NCBI GenBank assembly: GCA_963700735.1
Contig: CAVOYR010000005.1
Coordinates: 1 to 64,000 of the forward strand
DNA length: 64,000 bases
Source of the DNA: Anderseniella sp963700735
GTDB lineage: Bacteria > Pseudomonadota > Alphaproteobacteria > Rhizobiales > Aestuariivirgaceae
Reading direction: 5' to 3'
Shown here piece by piece: positions 24,845 through 33,725 of this stretch. The translations under genes were made by a program, and so were the position numbers. The notes under the pieces were generated by a model. It was given only the letters and a program-made list of their open reading frames with translations, made no database searches and was not told the DNA's origin. Each line of letters begins with the position of its first letter. The stretch's first letter is position 1.

Positions 24845-26518
24845 TCAATCCCGGTTGAGCCACTCCAGCAACCGGCCGGTGTCCGGCTGTGTCCAGCCCT
24901 CGGGTGCTGCCACCTGTGCCCAGACTTCTGCATATTCTGCGGCAGCATAGTTGTGGCCGTGGCCTGCAGGTACCGACGCTGCCGACAGCATGTCCAGCCC
25001 GACTTGCAGGAAGGTGATGACCGGTATCCACCTAAGCTCGGGAGAAAGGTCAGGTGCGCGCGGCTGCTTCATCCACTGCGGCTCGCGCAACCACATGGTT
25101 TCGTCAAAGAAGACGATCGCATCAGACGGGTTGACGACATAGGCGATCCGAACCGGTCCCCAGTCCTCGTTCATGGCGGGCGGTCCCTCATAAGGACCAA
25201 CCACGCGGATCATCGATCCGTTCTCGAAGTGGGGCAACCATGCAGTCGAGTTGCTGTTGCGGTTGGCCTGGATGTTCCGCCACAGCGCATTGCGAAACGG
25301 CTGACCGGCCCACACCGCGCCATTGAATGCATCACCCACATACGCATAGAGCGGTGCCGATGTCTCGGAGCCGTGTGAACCAAGGCTCAGGCCGAACAGG
25401 TACAGCTTCGGGCGCTGCTGCTTCGGCAGGTCCTTCCAGTAGCGGTAGATTGTCTGGAACACGATTGCAGCTGAAGCCTGACTGCGGCCCGGATCGAGGA
25501 TGAGCGACAGCGGGCTTTGCAGACAGGAGTACTGGACGCCAACGACAGCGGTATTGCCGGCATGCATGTACTCGAGCGGGGCGATACCGGCATTGTCCAC
25601 CCACCCGGTACCGGTGGGTGTCGCGATGACAAGGACTTCACGGGAGAAGGCATCCGCCCGCTTCAGTTCCTCCAGCGCCAGGGCAGCCTGCGCTTCAGTG
25701 CCGTCTGCAGACCGCAATCCGGCATAGTTCCTGACCGGATCAAGCGCCGGCTTTCCCGTGAACGCCTCGATGTCGCTGCGGCGTGGTCCTTCGTCCACGA
25801 ACTGCTTGCCTGCCTTGCCCTGGCGGTCCCAGGCAACCAGCGATTGGGGACTGCCCGATCGCGTATGCTCACCAGGGGGTGTCGCACCGGGAGGGTCGGC
25901 CACGTCGACGGCGGCCTGCGCTTCGTCGATCCAGGTGATCGCGATGCTCACCAGCGTGCCATTGACCAGTTGCACCAGAACCACGATGAACACCACACCA
26001 CCGACCACCGACGCAATCCGCCGCTGCACGTAGGTTCGCGGAATGCGGGCAGCGATCTGGATGCCGTTCGCCAGTAGCCGCGCCATGCCGATCAGCACCA
26101 TTGCAACCAGGGCAACGACCACCAGCATCCGGAAATAGTACATCGCTTCGACGTCCGGCATTCCCATCAACGCCCGGGTACCGTTTTGCCAGTTGGAGGC
26201 GTGCCACAGATACCAGGCCAGGTTCGCAGCAGTTACCACCACGAGCAGCCAGTACATAGTCTTTCGCCATCGCTCCGGCAGTACCGGCAACTCCAGAAAA
26301 TTCCACAACCAGACCGCTGCCACCCCGAAACCGTAACCGAGTGCAAAGGCGATACCGCCAAGCGCCCCCTGGAACAGCCACGGTCGCGGAATCATGGACG
26401 GCGTGAAGGTAAGCGCCAGCCACGTTCCGCCGAAATACAGATTCGCGAGCGACGGTTGCCACAAACATCGCGCCCATCGCCATCGCGCCGCAGACAAGCT
26501 TTTCTCGATCTCTTGCAT
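24845..26518 (-). CDS. Membrane-anchored alpha/beta hydrolase (DUF2319-like)
   Basis: A 557-residue protein. The first 215 residues contain about five membrane helices; the rest is a periplasmic or cytoplasmic catalytic domain with the nucleophile motif GLSLGSHGSE. Both halves match the two-part family described as alpha/beta-hydrolase with a conserved N-terminal membrane region. It resembles lipases but the substrate is unknown. The ATG at 26516-26518 (MQEIEKSL) is preferred; a further 24 codons upstream are open but lack the look of coding sequence. Its 3' end converges on marC. Confidence 0.8.
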   Translation of the reverse strand: MQEIEKSLSAARWRWARCLWQPSLANLYFGGTWLALTFTPSMIPRPWLFQGALGGIAFALGYGFGVAAVWLWNFLELPVLPERWRKTMYWLLVVVTAANLAWYLWHASNWQNGTRALMGMPDVEAMYYFRMLVVVALVAMVLIGMARLLANGIQIAARIPRTYVQRRIASVVGGVVFIVVLVQLVNGTLVSIAITWIDEAQAAVDVADPPGATPPGEHTRSGSPQSLVAWDRQGKAGKQFVDEGPRRSDIEAFTGKPALDPVRNYAGLRSADGTEAQAALALEELKRADAFSREVLVIATPTGTGWVDNAGIAPLEYMHAGNTAVVGVQYSCLQSPLSLILDPGRSQASAAIVFQTIYRYWKDLPKQQRPKLYLFGLSLGSHGSETSAPLYAYVGDAFNGAVWAGQPFRNALWRNIQANRNSNSTAWLPHFENGSMIRVVGPYEGPPAMNEDWGPVRIAYVVNPSDAIVFFDETMWLREPQWMKQPRAPDLSPELRWIPVITFLQVGLDMLSAASVPAGHGHNYAAAEYAEVWAQVAAPEGWTQPDTGRLLEWLNRD

Positions 26519-26726
26519 CGTCGCGCCAGCTTGGTTTCTGCCAACTCCACAGCAGCAGACTGCTTGTGAAGAGCCGTTAGCGCAAGCCACGCCGGAAAGC
26601 GTGCCGCCATCGCTGCCGGCCAGGCTGAATCTCCATTGGCTTGCGAAATTGTGACAGCTGCCACCACATTCATACCTTACTGTTCTTCATCACTGGGGCT
26701 CACGCCAGCAACATCGTGATGGAGTC

Positions 26727-27656
26727 ATGAACCACAAGCTCGCCAGACGGACATTGCTGAAGACTGCGGCTGCGGCTGCAGCCGGTGTGATTGCCCCATC
26801 CCGGGCTTACCCGGCGACGTCCACACGCCCGGCCGCGCGAACCATTCCATCTTCGGGCGAGCAGATGCCGTGCGTTGGCCTGGGCTCGTGGATCACCTTC
26901 AACGTGGGCGATGATCGCGTACTGCTCGACGAATGCGCCGCCGTGATCCAGGCATTTGCCGCAGGTGGCGGGCGGATGATCGACAGTTCGCCCATGTACG
27001 GCTCGTCGCAGGCAACCATTGGCTATGGGTTGTCAAAGCTGGCAAGCCCGGATGCCATCTTTGCTGCCGACAAGGTGTGGACCAGCGACGAGGACGGTGG
27101 ACGAGCGCAGATCGAGGCGTCGCGGCAGTTCTGGCGCATCCCGCGGTTCGATTTGCAGCAGGTTCACAACCTGGTGGCCTGGGAAGCCCACCTGCAGACG
27201 CTGCTGGCCATGAAGGCAGACGGCAAACTGGGCTATGTGGGGATCACGACCTCGCATGGCCGCCGCCATCAGGACCTTGAACAGATCATGCGCAATCAGC
27301 CCCTCGACTTCGTTCAGCTCACCTACAATCTTGCTGATCGCGAGGCCGAAGACAGGCTGTTGCCGCTGGCCCGGGACCGGGGAATTGCGATCATCGTCAA
27401 CCGGCCCTACCAGCAGGGGCGGCTGGTGCAGGCGATGCAGCGCAACCCGCTGCCTGCCTGGGCAGAACCGGAAGCCGCAGCAACAAGCTGGGCGCAGTTG
27501 CTGCTGAAATTTGCCCTGTCGCACCCCGCGGTCACTTGCGTCATTCCTGCAACCACACAGGTCAGCCATGTGCAGGAGAACCTGGTGGCCGGGTCAGGCC
27601 AGCCGCTGGAGCCGGTCGTTCGCCAGAAACTGATCGATCACGTGCGCTCGCTGTGA
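26727..27656 (+). CDS. Aldo/keto reductase with Tat signal
   Basis: A 309-residue aldo/keto reductase exported by the Tat system: LARRTLLKTAAAAAAG at residues 5-20. The barrel shows the catalytic tetrad elements Asp and Tyr in DSSPMYG, Lys in ADKVW and His in VHNLV. Most family members are cytoplasmic NADPH enzymes, so a Tat signal means it folds with cofactor in the cytoplasm and works in the periplasm. The next gene begins inside its stop codon (GTGA overlap), suggesting coupled expression. Confidence 0.85.
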   Translation: MNHKLARRTLLKTAAAAAAGVIAPSRAYPATSTRPAARTIPSSGEQMPCVGLGSWITFNVGDDRVLLDECAAVIQAFAAGGGRMIDSSPMYGSSQATIGYGLSKLASPDAIFAADKVWTSDEDGGRAQIEASRQFWRIPRFDLQQVHNLVAWEAHLQTLLAMKADGKLGYVGITTSHGRRHQDLEQIMRNQPLDFVQLTYNLADREAEDRLLPLARDRGIAIIVNRPYQQGRLVQAMQRNPLPAWAEPEAAATSWAQLLLKFALSHPAVTCVIPATTQVSHVQENLVAGSGQPLEPVVRQKLIDHVRSL

Positions 27657-28339
27657 TCGAAACCTGGCTCAGCTACAGCCTGTCTGACCTGTTGATGTTT
27701 TCGCCGCGGGTCTATTACCGGCAGATGGAACTCGCAAACGCCAGTGCCTGGCCGCTCCATGTTGCGATGCTCATGGCCGGGCTTCTGGTTGCCTTCACCA
27801 TTCATGCGCCATCTCCTGCACGAAACCGGATTTGCGCCGTCGTGCTTGCCGTCGCATGGGCCTCCAGCTGCTGGTTTTTTGTGATCAACGCGTTCGCGCA
27901 GATCCACTGGGCAGGCTGGTACATGGCCACGCTTTTCCTGGCCGAGACCGCGAGTCTCATCGTGATCGCCTTGCTGCCAGCCGGACTGACCATCTCCCGG
28001 CCCACCAAGCTGGTCAACCTGGCCCGGACCATGATGGTTGCCGTGACAGTTCTGGCCTATCCCGGGCTTGCCCTGCTGTCTGGGCGAAACGCTGCTTCAT
28101 CAGAGGTTTTCGGCATTGCGGCAGACCCGACGGCTGTCGTCACCCTGATGATTGTCGCGTCCGCTGCTACAGGTTGGCAGCTTCTGCTTGCCATCGTGCC
28201 GTGGCTCTGGCTCGCCTTCTCGGCAAGCGCCTTGTGGGCCATGGGCGCGCTCGAAGTGTGGGTTCTGCTGGTGTTTGTGGTCACAATGCCGGTTCTGATA
28301 CTGGCCCGGGCGCTGACTTCAGGTGTTCAGAAGACCTGA
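27653..28339 (+). CDS. DUF6064-like membrane protein
   Basis: A 228-residue protein with about six membrane helices. The N-terminal block LSDLLMFSPRVYYRQMEL is typical of the DUF6064 group, followed by a short amphipathic stretch and paired helices. The start is GTG at 27653, overlapping the reductase stop; no ATG start fits better. A strong terminator follows, so this and the reductase form a two-gene unit. Function unknown. Confidence 0.7.
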   Translation: MIETWLSYSLSDLLMFSPRVYYRQMELANASAWPLHVAMLMAGLLVAFTIHAPSPARNRICAVVLAVAWASSCWFFVINAFAQIHWAGWYMATLFLAETASLIVIALLPAGLTISRPTKLVNLARTMMVAVTVLAYPGLALLSGRNAASSEVFGIAADPTAVVTLMIVASAATGWQLLLAIVPWLWLAFSASALWAMGALEVWVLLVFVVTMPVLILARALTSGVQKT

Positions 28340-28344
28340 TGATC

Positions 28345-28378
28345 ACTGGCGGAACGGCTTTCCGCCAGTTGTTTTCTG
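28345..28378 (+). terminator. Intrinsic terminator
   Basis: ACTGGCGGA (28345-28353) pairs perfectly with TCCGCCAGT (28361-28369) over a 7-base loop and is followed by the T-rich TGTTTTCT. It closes the reductase/DUF6064 unit six bases after the stop. Confidence 0.8.
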
Positions 28379-28469
28379 CTAAACAATTGTCATTATGCCA
28401 CTTTCCAAGCCGGACTGGCGGACCTGTTGAAGATCATTCGCCCGTCCAATTCATCCAGGAGAATTGCCG

Positions 28470-29729
28470 ATGTCCCAGTCAGACTGGATCGAACGCGCCA
28501 ACGCCGTGCTGCCCGGTGGCGGCTTTGGCAATTTCGACCCCGGTGTCATCATCCGCGACGGCAAGGGCTCTAGGGTGTGGGACGAGGACGGCAAGGAGTA
28601 TGTCGACCTGCTGATCGGCTCCGGCCCGATGCTGCTCGGCCATGGCCATCCCGAAGTGCTTGACGCGGTAATGCAGCAACTGCCGAAGGGCATGACCTTC
28701 TTCACCAACAACACCGCCGGCATTGAGCTCGCCGAGGAGATTTCCCGCTCGGTCAAGTGCGCCGAACAGGTGCGCTATGTGTGTACCGGCTCGGAAGCCG
28801 ACATGTACGCCATGCGGCTGGCCCGCGCCTTTACGGGCCGCGAGAAAATCCTCAAGTTCGAGGGTGGCTATCATGGCATGTCGGCTGAAGCGCAGATGAG
28901 CCTCGCACCCTCAAGGCTGGTGAACTTTCCGCTGGCGGTGCCGGATTCACCCGGCATTCCGCAAGGGGTGCGCGACGCCATGCTGGTGGCCCCGTTCAAC
29001 GACATCGATTTTGTGCGCTCCATCATCGCCGAGCAGGCCCACGAGATCGCCGGCATCATCGTCGAGCCGTTCCAGCGCATCCTGCCGCCCGCGCCCGGTT
29101 TCCTCGAGGCGCTGCGCGAGGAATGCGACCGGCACGGCATCGTGCTGGTGTTCGACGAGATCGTCACCGGCTTCCGCTTCACCTATGAAGGCGCACAGAA
29201 CTACTACGGCGTGGTGCCGGACGTGTGCACGCTGGGCAAGATCATCGGCGGTGGCTTCGCGCTCGCGGCGATTGCGGGCCGGGCCGACATCATGGCGCAT
29301 TTCGACAAGGCCAAGGTGGGAGCCGATGGCTTCCTGATGCAACTCGGCACCCTGTCGGGCGCGCCGGTTGCGGCAGTGGCAGGCCTGAAGACCATGGAAG
29401 TGCTGCGCCGTGACGGCCAGTACGACCGCCTCAAGGCCAACGGCGAGCGGCTGATGGCGTCGTTCTCGAAGCACCTTGCAGCGGCAGGTCACGATCACCA
29501 GGTCGTCGGCGAGCCGTGGCTGTTCGACGTGCTGTTCACGGACAGGCCGGTGAAGAACTATCGCGACGTGATGCAGGCGGACGCGGGCAAGAACGCCCGG
29601 TTCAACGACGCCTTGCGTAAGCACGGAGTGTTCAAGGCAACAGGCAAGGTGTACCCGTCACTTGCGTTGACCGGCGAAGACCTGGAACTCGTTGATGCCG
29701 CCGTTGCCAAGGCAGCAGGAAGCCTCTGA
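28470..29729 (+). CDS. Class III aminotransferase (glutamate-1-semialdehyde aminomutase-like)
   Basis: A 419-residue PLP-dependent enzyme. The family pattern is plain: an N-terminal LPGGGFGNF, TGSEADMYAMRLAR, the PLP-ring contact in FDEIVTGFR and the Schiff-base lysine in TLGKIIGGG. It groups with the GSA-aminomutase branch, which includes many omega-amino acid transaminases, and its neighbours give no tetrapyrrole context, so I do not call it HemL. AGGAG lies eight bases before the ATG at 28470. Monocistronic between a terminator and the convergent ligD. Confidence 0.82.
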   Translation: MSQSDWIERANAVLPGGGFGNFDPGVIIRDGKGSRVWDEDGKEYVDLLIGSGPMLLGHGHPEVLDAVMQQLPKGMTFFTNNTAGIELAEEISRSVKCAEQVRYVCTGSEADMYAMRLARAFTGREKILKFEGGYHGMSAEAQMSLAPSRLVNFPLAVPDSPGIPQGVRDAMLVAPFNDIDFVRSIIAEQAHEIAGIIVEPFQRILPPAPGFLEALREECDRHGIVLVFDEIVTGFRFTYEGAQNYYGVVPDVCTLGKIIGGGFALAAIAGRADIMAHFDKAKVGADGFLMQLGTLSGAPVAAVAGLKTMEVLRRDGQYDRLKANGERLMASFSKHLAAAGHDHQVVGEPWLFDVLFTDRPVKNYRDVMQADAGKNARFNDALRKHGVFKATGKVYPSLALTGEDLELVDAAVAKAAGSL

Positions 29730-29732
29730 AGG

Positions 29733-32153
29733 TCAAGCGTCGTTCGCGATGCCCACTGCCTTCTCGAGCTTGCCGATGCGGGTTTGCGTCAGCCCCACCG
29801 GCCTGGGCACATTGACCTGCTCCCAGTTGCGTTCAAGCGCACTCGCCATGTTGAAGGCTTGTGGTGATTTCACGCCTTTCAATTCGTCCCAGTTGATTGG
29901 CACCGCCACGGGCGCGCCAGGTCGTGCCCTCAACGAGAAAGGCGCAATGGCAGTGGCACCGCGTTCATTGCGCAGCCAATCGATGAAGATGCGGCCCTTG
30001 CGCTTGGCCTTGGACATTTCGGCCGTAAACCGCTTGGGTTCCGACTGCGCCATCAACCGCGCAAACACCTGCGCATAGAGCTTGACCGTGTCCCACGCCG
30101 CCACGCGCCGCAGTGGTGCGACCACGTGAATGCCCTTGCCGCCAGACAGCAGCGGCCACGTACTGACGTTAAGATCATCGAGCCGGTCGCGCAGGTCAAA
30201 TGCTGCCGACACCACGTCCGGCCAGCCCAAGCCCTCGTCCGGGTCCAGGTCAAGGACCAGTCGGTCGGGCCGGTCAAGGTCATCGACCCTGGATCCCCAG
30301 ATGTGAAATTCCAGCGTCCCCATCTGGGCGGCCGCCACCAGACCACTGGCCGACGTGACATACATGTAGGGCGCGGTGTCGCCATCGCTTTCGGTGATGT
30401 CCACCGACTTTATGGCGTCCGGAAAGCCCTTGGTCGCGTGCTTCTGGAAGAACCGTTCACCCGCAAGCCCGTCGGGCAAACGCAACAGCGACAGCGGATG
30501 ATCGGCCGCGCTGGCCAGCAGCCGGTCGGCCACCTGATCATAGTAACGGGCGACATCAAGCTTGGTGATGCCCGCCTCGGGATAAACAGCCCGGCCGGGA
30601 CTGGAGATGGCAATTCCGGATACAGTCTCTGAGGTTTCGGACATGACTTCAGGCTCCAGTTCGACAGTCCGCGCTGGCTTGTCCTCGCGAAGACCCTTGA
30701 AAACGGCGTGGCGCAGGCGGCCATCTGCCGTCATCTCGGCATACTCCACTTCGGCGACCAGTTCGGGCGTAACCCAGTGAACGCCGCGTGCCTCGGTGCG
30801 CTCAACCTCCACCGGTGGCGACTTCGTCTGCCGTTGCTGCAACGTGTCCGCGAGTTCCGCCATTTGCGTTTCATCGAAGCCGGTGCCGACCTTGCCCACA
30901 TAGTGCAGCTCGCCCTTCCGGTAGGCACCCAGCGCAAGCGATGCGAACTGCCGGGCCTTCTTGTCGCTCCTTTGCCAGCCTACGATCACGAACTCGTCGC
31001 GCCGGCGGCACTTGATTTTCAGCCAGTCCTTCGTGCGCACATGCCTGTAGGGGGCCGACGTCCGCTTGGCGATGAGGCCCTCGCCGCCTGCCCTGCAGAC
31101 AGCATCAAAACTCTCTGCGGCATCGGCTTCGATCACCGGTGACAATTGCACCAACCCAAGTGGGGGTAGCGGCTTCAACACACTCTCAAGCAGCTTCCGC
31201 CGCGCCGTCAATGGTTCCGCGGTCAGGTCCTTGCCGTCAAGGCTGAGCAGGTCGAAGGCGCAACAGGTGAACGGGCCACCCTGCTTGATCGCCTGTTGCA
31301 GCGTCGAGAAGCCGTGCAGCCCCGCGCCAGCAACGATTTCACCATCGACCAGGGCGCTGTCGCAGTCTGCATCGGCAAAGCCGCCCAGCAAGCTCTCGAA
31401 CCGGTCGCTCCAGTCAAGGCCACTGCGGGTGTAGATGCGCGGTCCGCCCTTGCCCAGCGCGGCAAGGGCCCGGTAACCGTCGAACTTCAGTTCATGCCAC
31501 CAGCCGTCTCCGTCCACCATCTCGTCCGACATTGTGGCCAGCTGAGGCTTCAGAAATCGCGGCAGCTTGCCGGTCCGGCCTGCCGCAACAGGCGGCGCAT
31601 CGCTGGCGATCTCGCGCATGGTGCGGTTGGTCGAAACCGAACGGACATGACGCGCAACCGGATCGCGCTTGCCCGAGGCCTGGTCATCCTGCTTGATGAG
31701 CAGCCAGTTCTCGCGCTTCTCGGCCGTGTTCATCCGCACCAGATGCCAGTTGCCGGTGAGCCGGTGACCATGCAGGCGAAACTCCAGATGGCCCTTCTTC
31801 AGGCCCTTGGCCACGGGCTCCAGCGGTTGCCAGCAACCGATGTCCCACAGCATCACCGTCCCGGCGCCATAGTTGCCCTTCGGGATTGTGCCTTCAAAGC
31901 CAAGGTAGTCCAGCGGGTGATCTTCGGTGCGCACGGCAAGCCGCTTGTCCTTGGTGTTGAGCGAGGGTCCGCGGGTCACAGCCCAGCTCAGCAGCACACC
32001 GTCCCATTCAAGACGCAGGTCGAAGTGTTTGCGGGTGGCATCGTGCAACTGCACGCCATAGCGGGGTGCAAGGCCCGTGGCGGCTGACCCACCTTGCGGT
32101 TCCGGTGTTGACCCGAAATCCCGCATCTCCAGATAGCGGTCGAGACTTGCCAT
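29733..32153 (-). CDS. ligD: Multifunctional DNA ligase D for non-homologous end joining
   Basis: An 806-residue fusion in the order phosphoesterase, ligase, polymerase. The 3'-phosphoesterase domain (1-165) has RKHFDLRLEWDG with its catalytic His43. The ATP-dependent ligase domain (about 190-490) carries the adenylated Lys223 in ELKFDGYRAL. The C-terminal primase-like polymerase domain (about 520-800) has the metal site LVLDLDPDEG. The enzyme cleans, fills and seals double-strand breaks held by Ku. Its start is one base after the ku stop, so the two are translated from one message. Confidence 0.96.
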   Translation of the reverse strand: MASLDRYLEMRDFGSTPEPQGGSAATGLAPRYGVQLHDATRKHFDLRLEWDGVLLSWAVTRGPSLNTKDKRLAVRTEDHPLDYLGFEGTIPKGNYGAGTVMLWDIGCWQPLEPVAKGLKKGHLEFRLHGHRLTGNWHLVRMNTAEKRENWLLIKQDDQASGKRDPVARHVRSVSTNRTMREIASDAPPVAAGRTGKLPRFLKPQLATMSDEMVDGDGWWHELKFDGYRALAALGKGGPRIYTRSGLDWSDRFESLLGGFADADCDSALVDGEIVAGAGLHGFSTLQQAIKQGGPFTCCAFDLLSLDGKDLTAEPLTARRKLLESVLKPLPPLGLVQLSPVIEADAAESFDAVCRAGGEGLIAKRTSAPYRHVRTKDWLKIKCRRRDEFVIVGWQRSDKKARQFASLALGAYRKGELHYVGKVGTGFDETQMAELADTLQQRQTKSPPVEVERTEARGVHWVTPELVAEVEYAEMTADGRLRHAVFKGLREDKPARTVELEPEVMSETSETVSGIAISSPGRAVYPEAGITKLDVARYYDQVADRLLASAADHPLSLLRLPDGLAGERFFQKHATKGFPDAIKSVDITESDGDTAPYMYVTSASGLVAAAQMGTLEFHIWGSRVDDLDRPDRLVLDLDPDEGLGWPDVVSAAFDLRDRLDDLNVSTWPLLSGGKGIHVVAPLRRVAAWDTVKLYAQVFARLMAQSEPKRFTAEMSKAKRKGRIFIDWLRNERGATAIAPFSLRARPGAPVAVPINWDELKGVKSPQAFNMASALERNWEQVNVPRPVGLTQTRIGKLEKAVGIANDA

Positions 32154-32154
32154 C

Positions 32155-32982
32155 TCACGCCGACTTTCTGGCCTTGCCTGATTTCGGCTTCGACGACTTC
32201 TTGAGGCTTTCCTTGAGCGCCGACATCAGGTCCACCACATTGTCGGCGCGGGGTGCATCATCGCTGTCCGCCGTCTTGGCGCGCGGTGTCTTGCGGTTCT
32301 TGCGCTTTCGGTCGATCAGGTCGCGCAAGGCCTTGTCGTAGTTGTCCTGGAAGGCTTCCGGCTTGAACGGGCCGGACTTCTTGGCGATCAGTTCCGTCGC
32401 CACGCTCAACAGGTCCTTGTCGGCAGGGTCATCCTCGATCGACGAGAACAACGGCTCGGCGTCGCGGATCTCGTCCTCGTAGTGCAATGTCTCGAGTAGT
32501 AACCCGTCACCGCAGGCCCGGATCGCGCACAGGTATTCCTTGCCCCGCATGGTGAGTTGCCCCAGGCCGGCCTTGCCTTCCTGCCGCAGGGCGTCGCGCA
32601 CCACGCGGTAGGCATCTTCGGCAAGGTCGTCCGTGGGTATCACGTAGTAGGGCTTGTCGTAGTACAGCGGCGCAATCTCGTCCTGCTTGACGAACTGCAC
32701 CAGTTCGAGGGTTTTCTTCGTCTCAAGCCTGATGGCATCGATCTCGTCAGGTTCGAGCAACAGGTATTCATTGTCCGACGTCTCGTAGCCCTTGAGAATG
32801 TCCTCGGTCTTGACCGGTCCGACGCCCGCTACCGTCTTCTGGTAGCGGACAGGTTTGCCGGACGGACCATGGATCTGGCGAAACGAAATCCGCGCGCCGG
32901 ACTGGGTCGCCGAATGGATTTCCACCGGAATCGCGACAAGCGAAAGCCGCAACTGCCCTTTCCAGATGGCGCGCGATGCCAT
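32155..32982 (-). CDS. ku: Ku homodimer DNA end-binding protein
   Basis: A 275-residue bacterial Ku: the core begins RAIWKGQLRLSLVAIPVE and forms the ring that threads a broken DNA end, and the Lys/Arg-rich C-terminus (after about residue 235) is the extension that recruits LigD. AGGAGG precedes the ATG. It is followed directly by ligD and preceded 35 bases upstream by a DUF3309 gene with a stress-type promoter, so the break-repair pair may be part of the general stress response. Confidence 0.95.
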   Translation of the reverse strand: MASRAIWKGQLRLSLVAIPVEIHSATQSGARISFRQIHGPSGKPVRYQKTVAGVGPVKTEDILKGYETSDNEYLLLEPDEIDAIRLETKKTLELVQFVKQDEIAPLYYDKPYYVIPTDDLAEDAYRVVRDALRQEGKAGLGQLTMRGKEYLCAIRACGDGLLLETLHYEDEIRDAEPLFSSIEDDPADKDLLSVATELIAKKSGPFKPEAFQDNYDKALRDLIDRKRKNRKTPRAKTADSDDAPRADNVVDLMSALKESLKKSSKPKSGKARKSA

Positions 32983-33017
32983 TCAAGCCTCCTGTTGCCG
33001 ATCAGGGCTGGTCGGGT

Positions 33018-33176
33018 TCACAACCGGCCCAGCAATATGAGGATGATCACAACCACGAGGATAAAGCCAAGAATGCCGCCTGGCCCATAGCCCCAGCTAC
33101 GGCTGTAACCCCACGTCGGCAGTGCACCGATGAGCATGAGAACGAGAATGATGATAATGATGGTCGTCAAGGACAT
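33018..33176 (-). CDS. DUF3309 small membrane protein
   Basis: A 52-residue protein with two hydrophobic helices around the conserved LPTWGYSRSWGYGPGG turn, the DUF3309 signature. Length and layout match the family fully. AGGAG precedes the ATG. Such genes are common in stress regulons of alphaproteobacteria, and an EcfG-like promoter lies 56 bases upstream here. The ku gene begins 35 bases after its stop on the same strand. Function unknown. Confidence 0.9.
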   Translation of the reverse strand: MSLTTIIIIILVLMLIGALPTWGYSRSWGYGPGGILGFILVVVIILILLGRL

Positions 33177-33231
33177 GGAGCAATCTCCTGCGTTATGCGC
33201 AACAGGCGGGCGCCTCTGCTTCGAGGTCCAT

Positions 33232-33257
33232 AACGCGTTCGTGAGGAGACAGGTTCC
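33232..33257 (-). promoter_or_regulatory. EcfG-type (general stress) promoter
   Basis: Minus strand: GGAAC (33253-33257), 17 bases, CGTT (33232-33235). This matches the alphaproteobacterial EcfG/RpoE2 consensus in both boxes and spacing. It would start transcription about 50 bases before the DUF3309 gene and could read on into ku and ligD. Confidence 0.6.
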
Positions 33258-33500
33258 CTGTACGACAATCCGGTCGTGCGGTTGCTGCATGCTGGTCAGT
33301 GACACTTTGCAGCTCGATAATCCGTGGCAATCGAGGCAAGCCTCAACTACATCTTGGTTGTGGAAATTGTAACAGTTTGGCAACGTTACGGTCACAGACT
33401 GTTACTGATTCAGTATTCCTGCTGAATTCACGTCATGGAAACTGGCAACAACACGCCGGGCATGCATGGCAAGCAACCGGAACTTCCGGAGGAGATCGTC
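33258..33500. other. Intergenic region between DUF3309 and a small ORF
   Basis: No gene visible. It should carry the promoter of the small gene at 33501. An AT-rich stretch with repeated TGTTAC/GTAACA-like words lies at 33365-33410 but no clean promoter can be named. Confidence 0.4.
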
Positions 33501-33686
33501 ATGGCAGGCGACAAGACAACCGCCCAGACGAAGAACAAGCCGAACTGCAATGCGACGATGAACGTCGCTGCCACGGCCAGTGAGTGCAAGAAGTCACAGC
33601 CAAGGGCTATCGTGGAAGACAAGCCCCGAAACAACCCGATTGATCCGGCGGACTTTGATTACAAGGGCCGGTTCGAGCCTGGCTGA
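33501..33686 (+). CDS. Small hydrophilic hypothetical protein
   Basis: A 61-residue polar protein with no signal or membrane segment, ending PADFDYKGRFEPG. The start is fixed by GGAGGAG six bases before the ATG, stronger than that of the longer in-frame start at 33435. Two cysteines (residues 18 and 30) and a Lys-rich middle are the only notable features. Family not recognised. It converges on the SPOR protein gene. Confidence 0.5.
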   Translation: MAGDKTTAQTKNKPNCNATMNVAATASECKKSQPRAIVEDKPRNNPIDPADFDYKGRFEPG

Positions 33687-33725
33687 TTGCCAGTCACAGC
33701 GGCGGGTTGACCGGTTGTGCCGATG

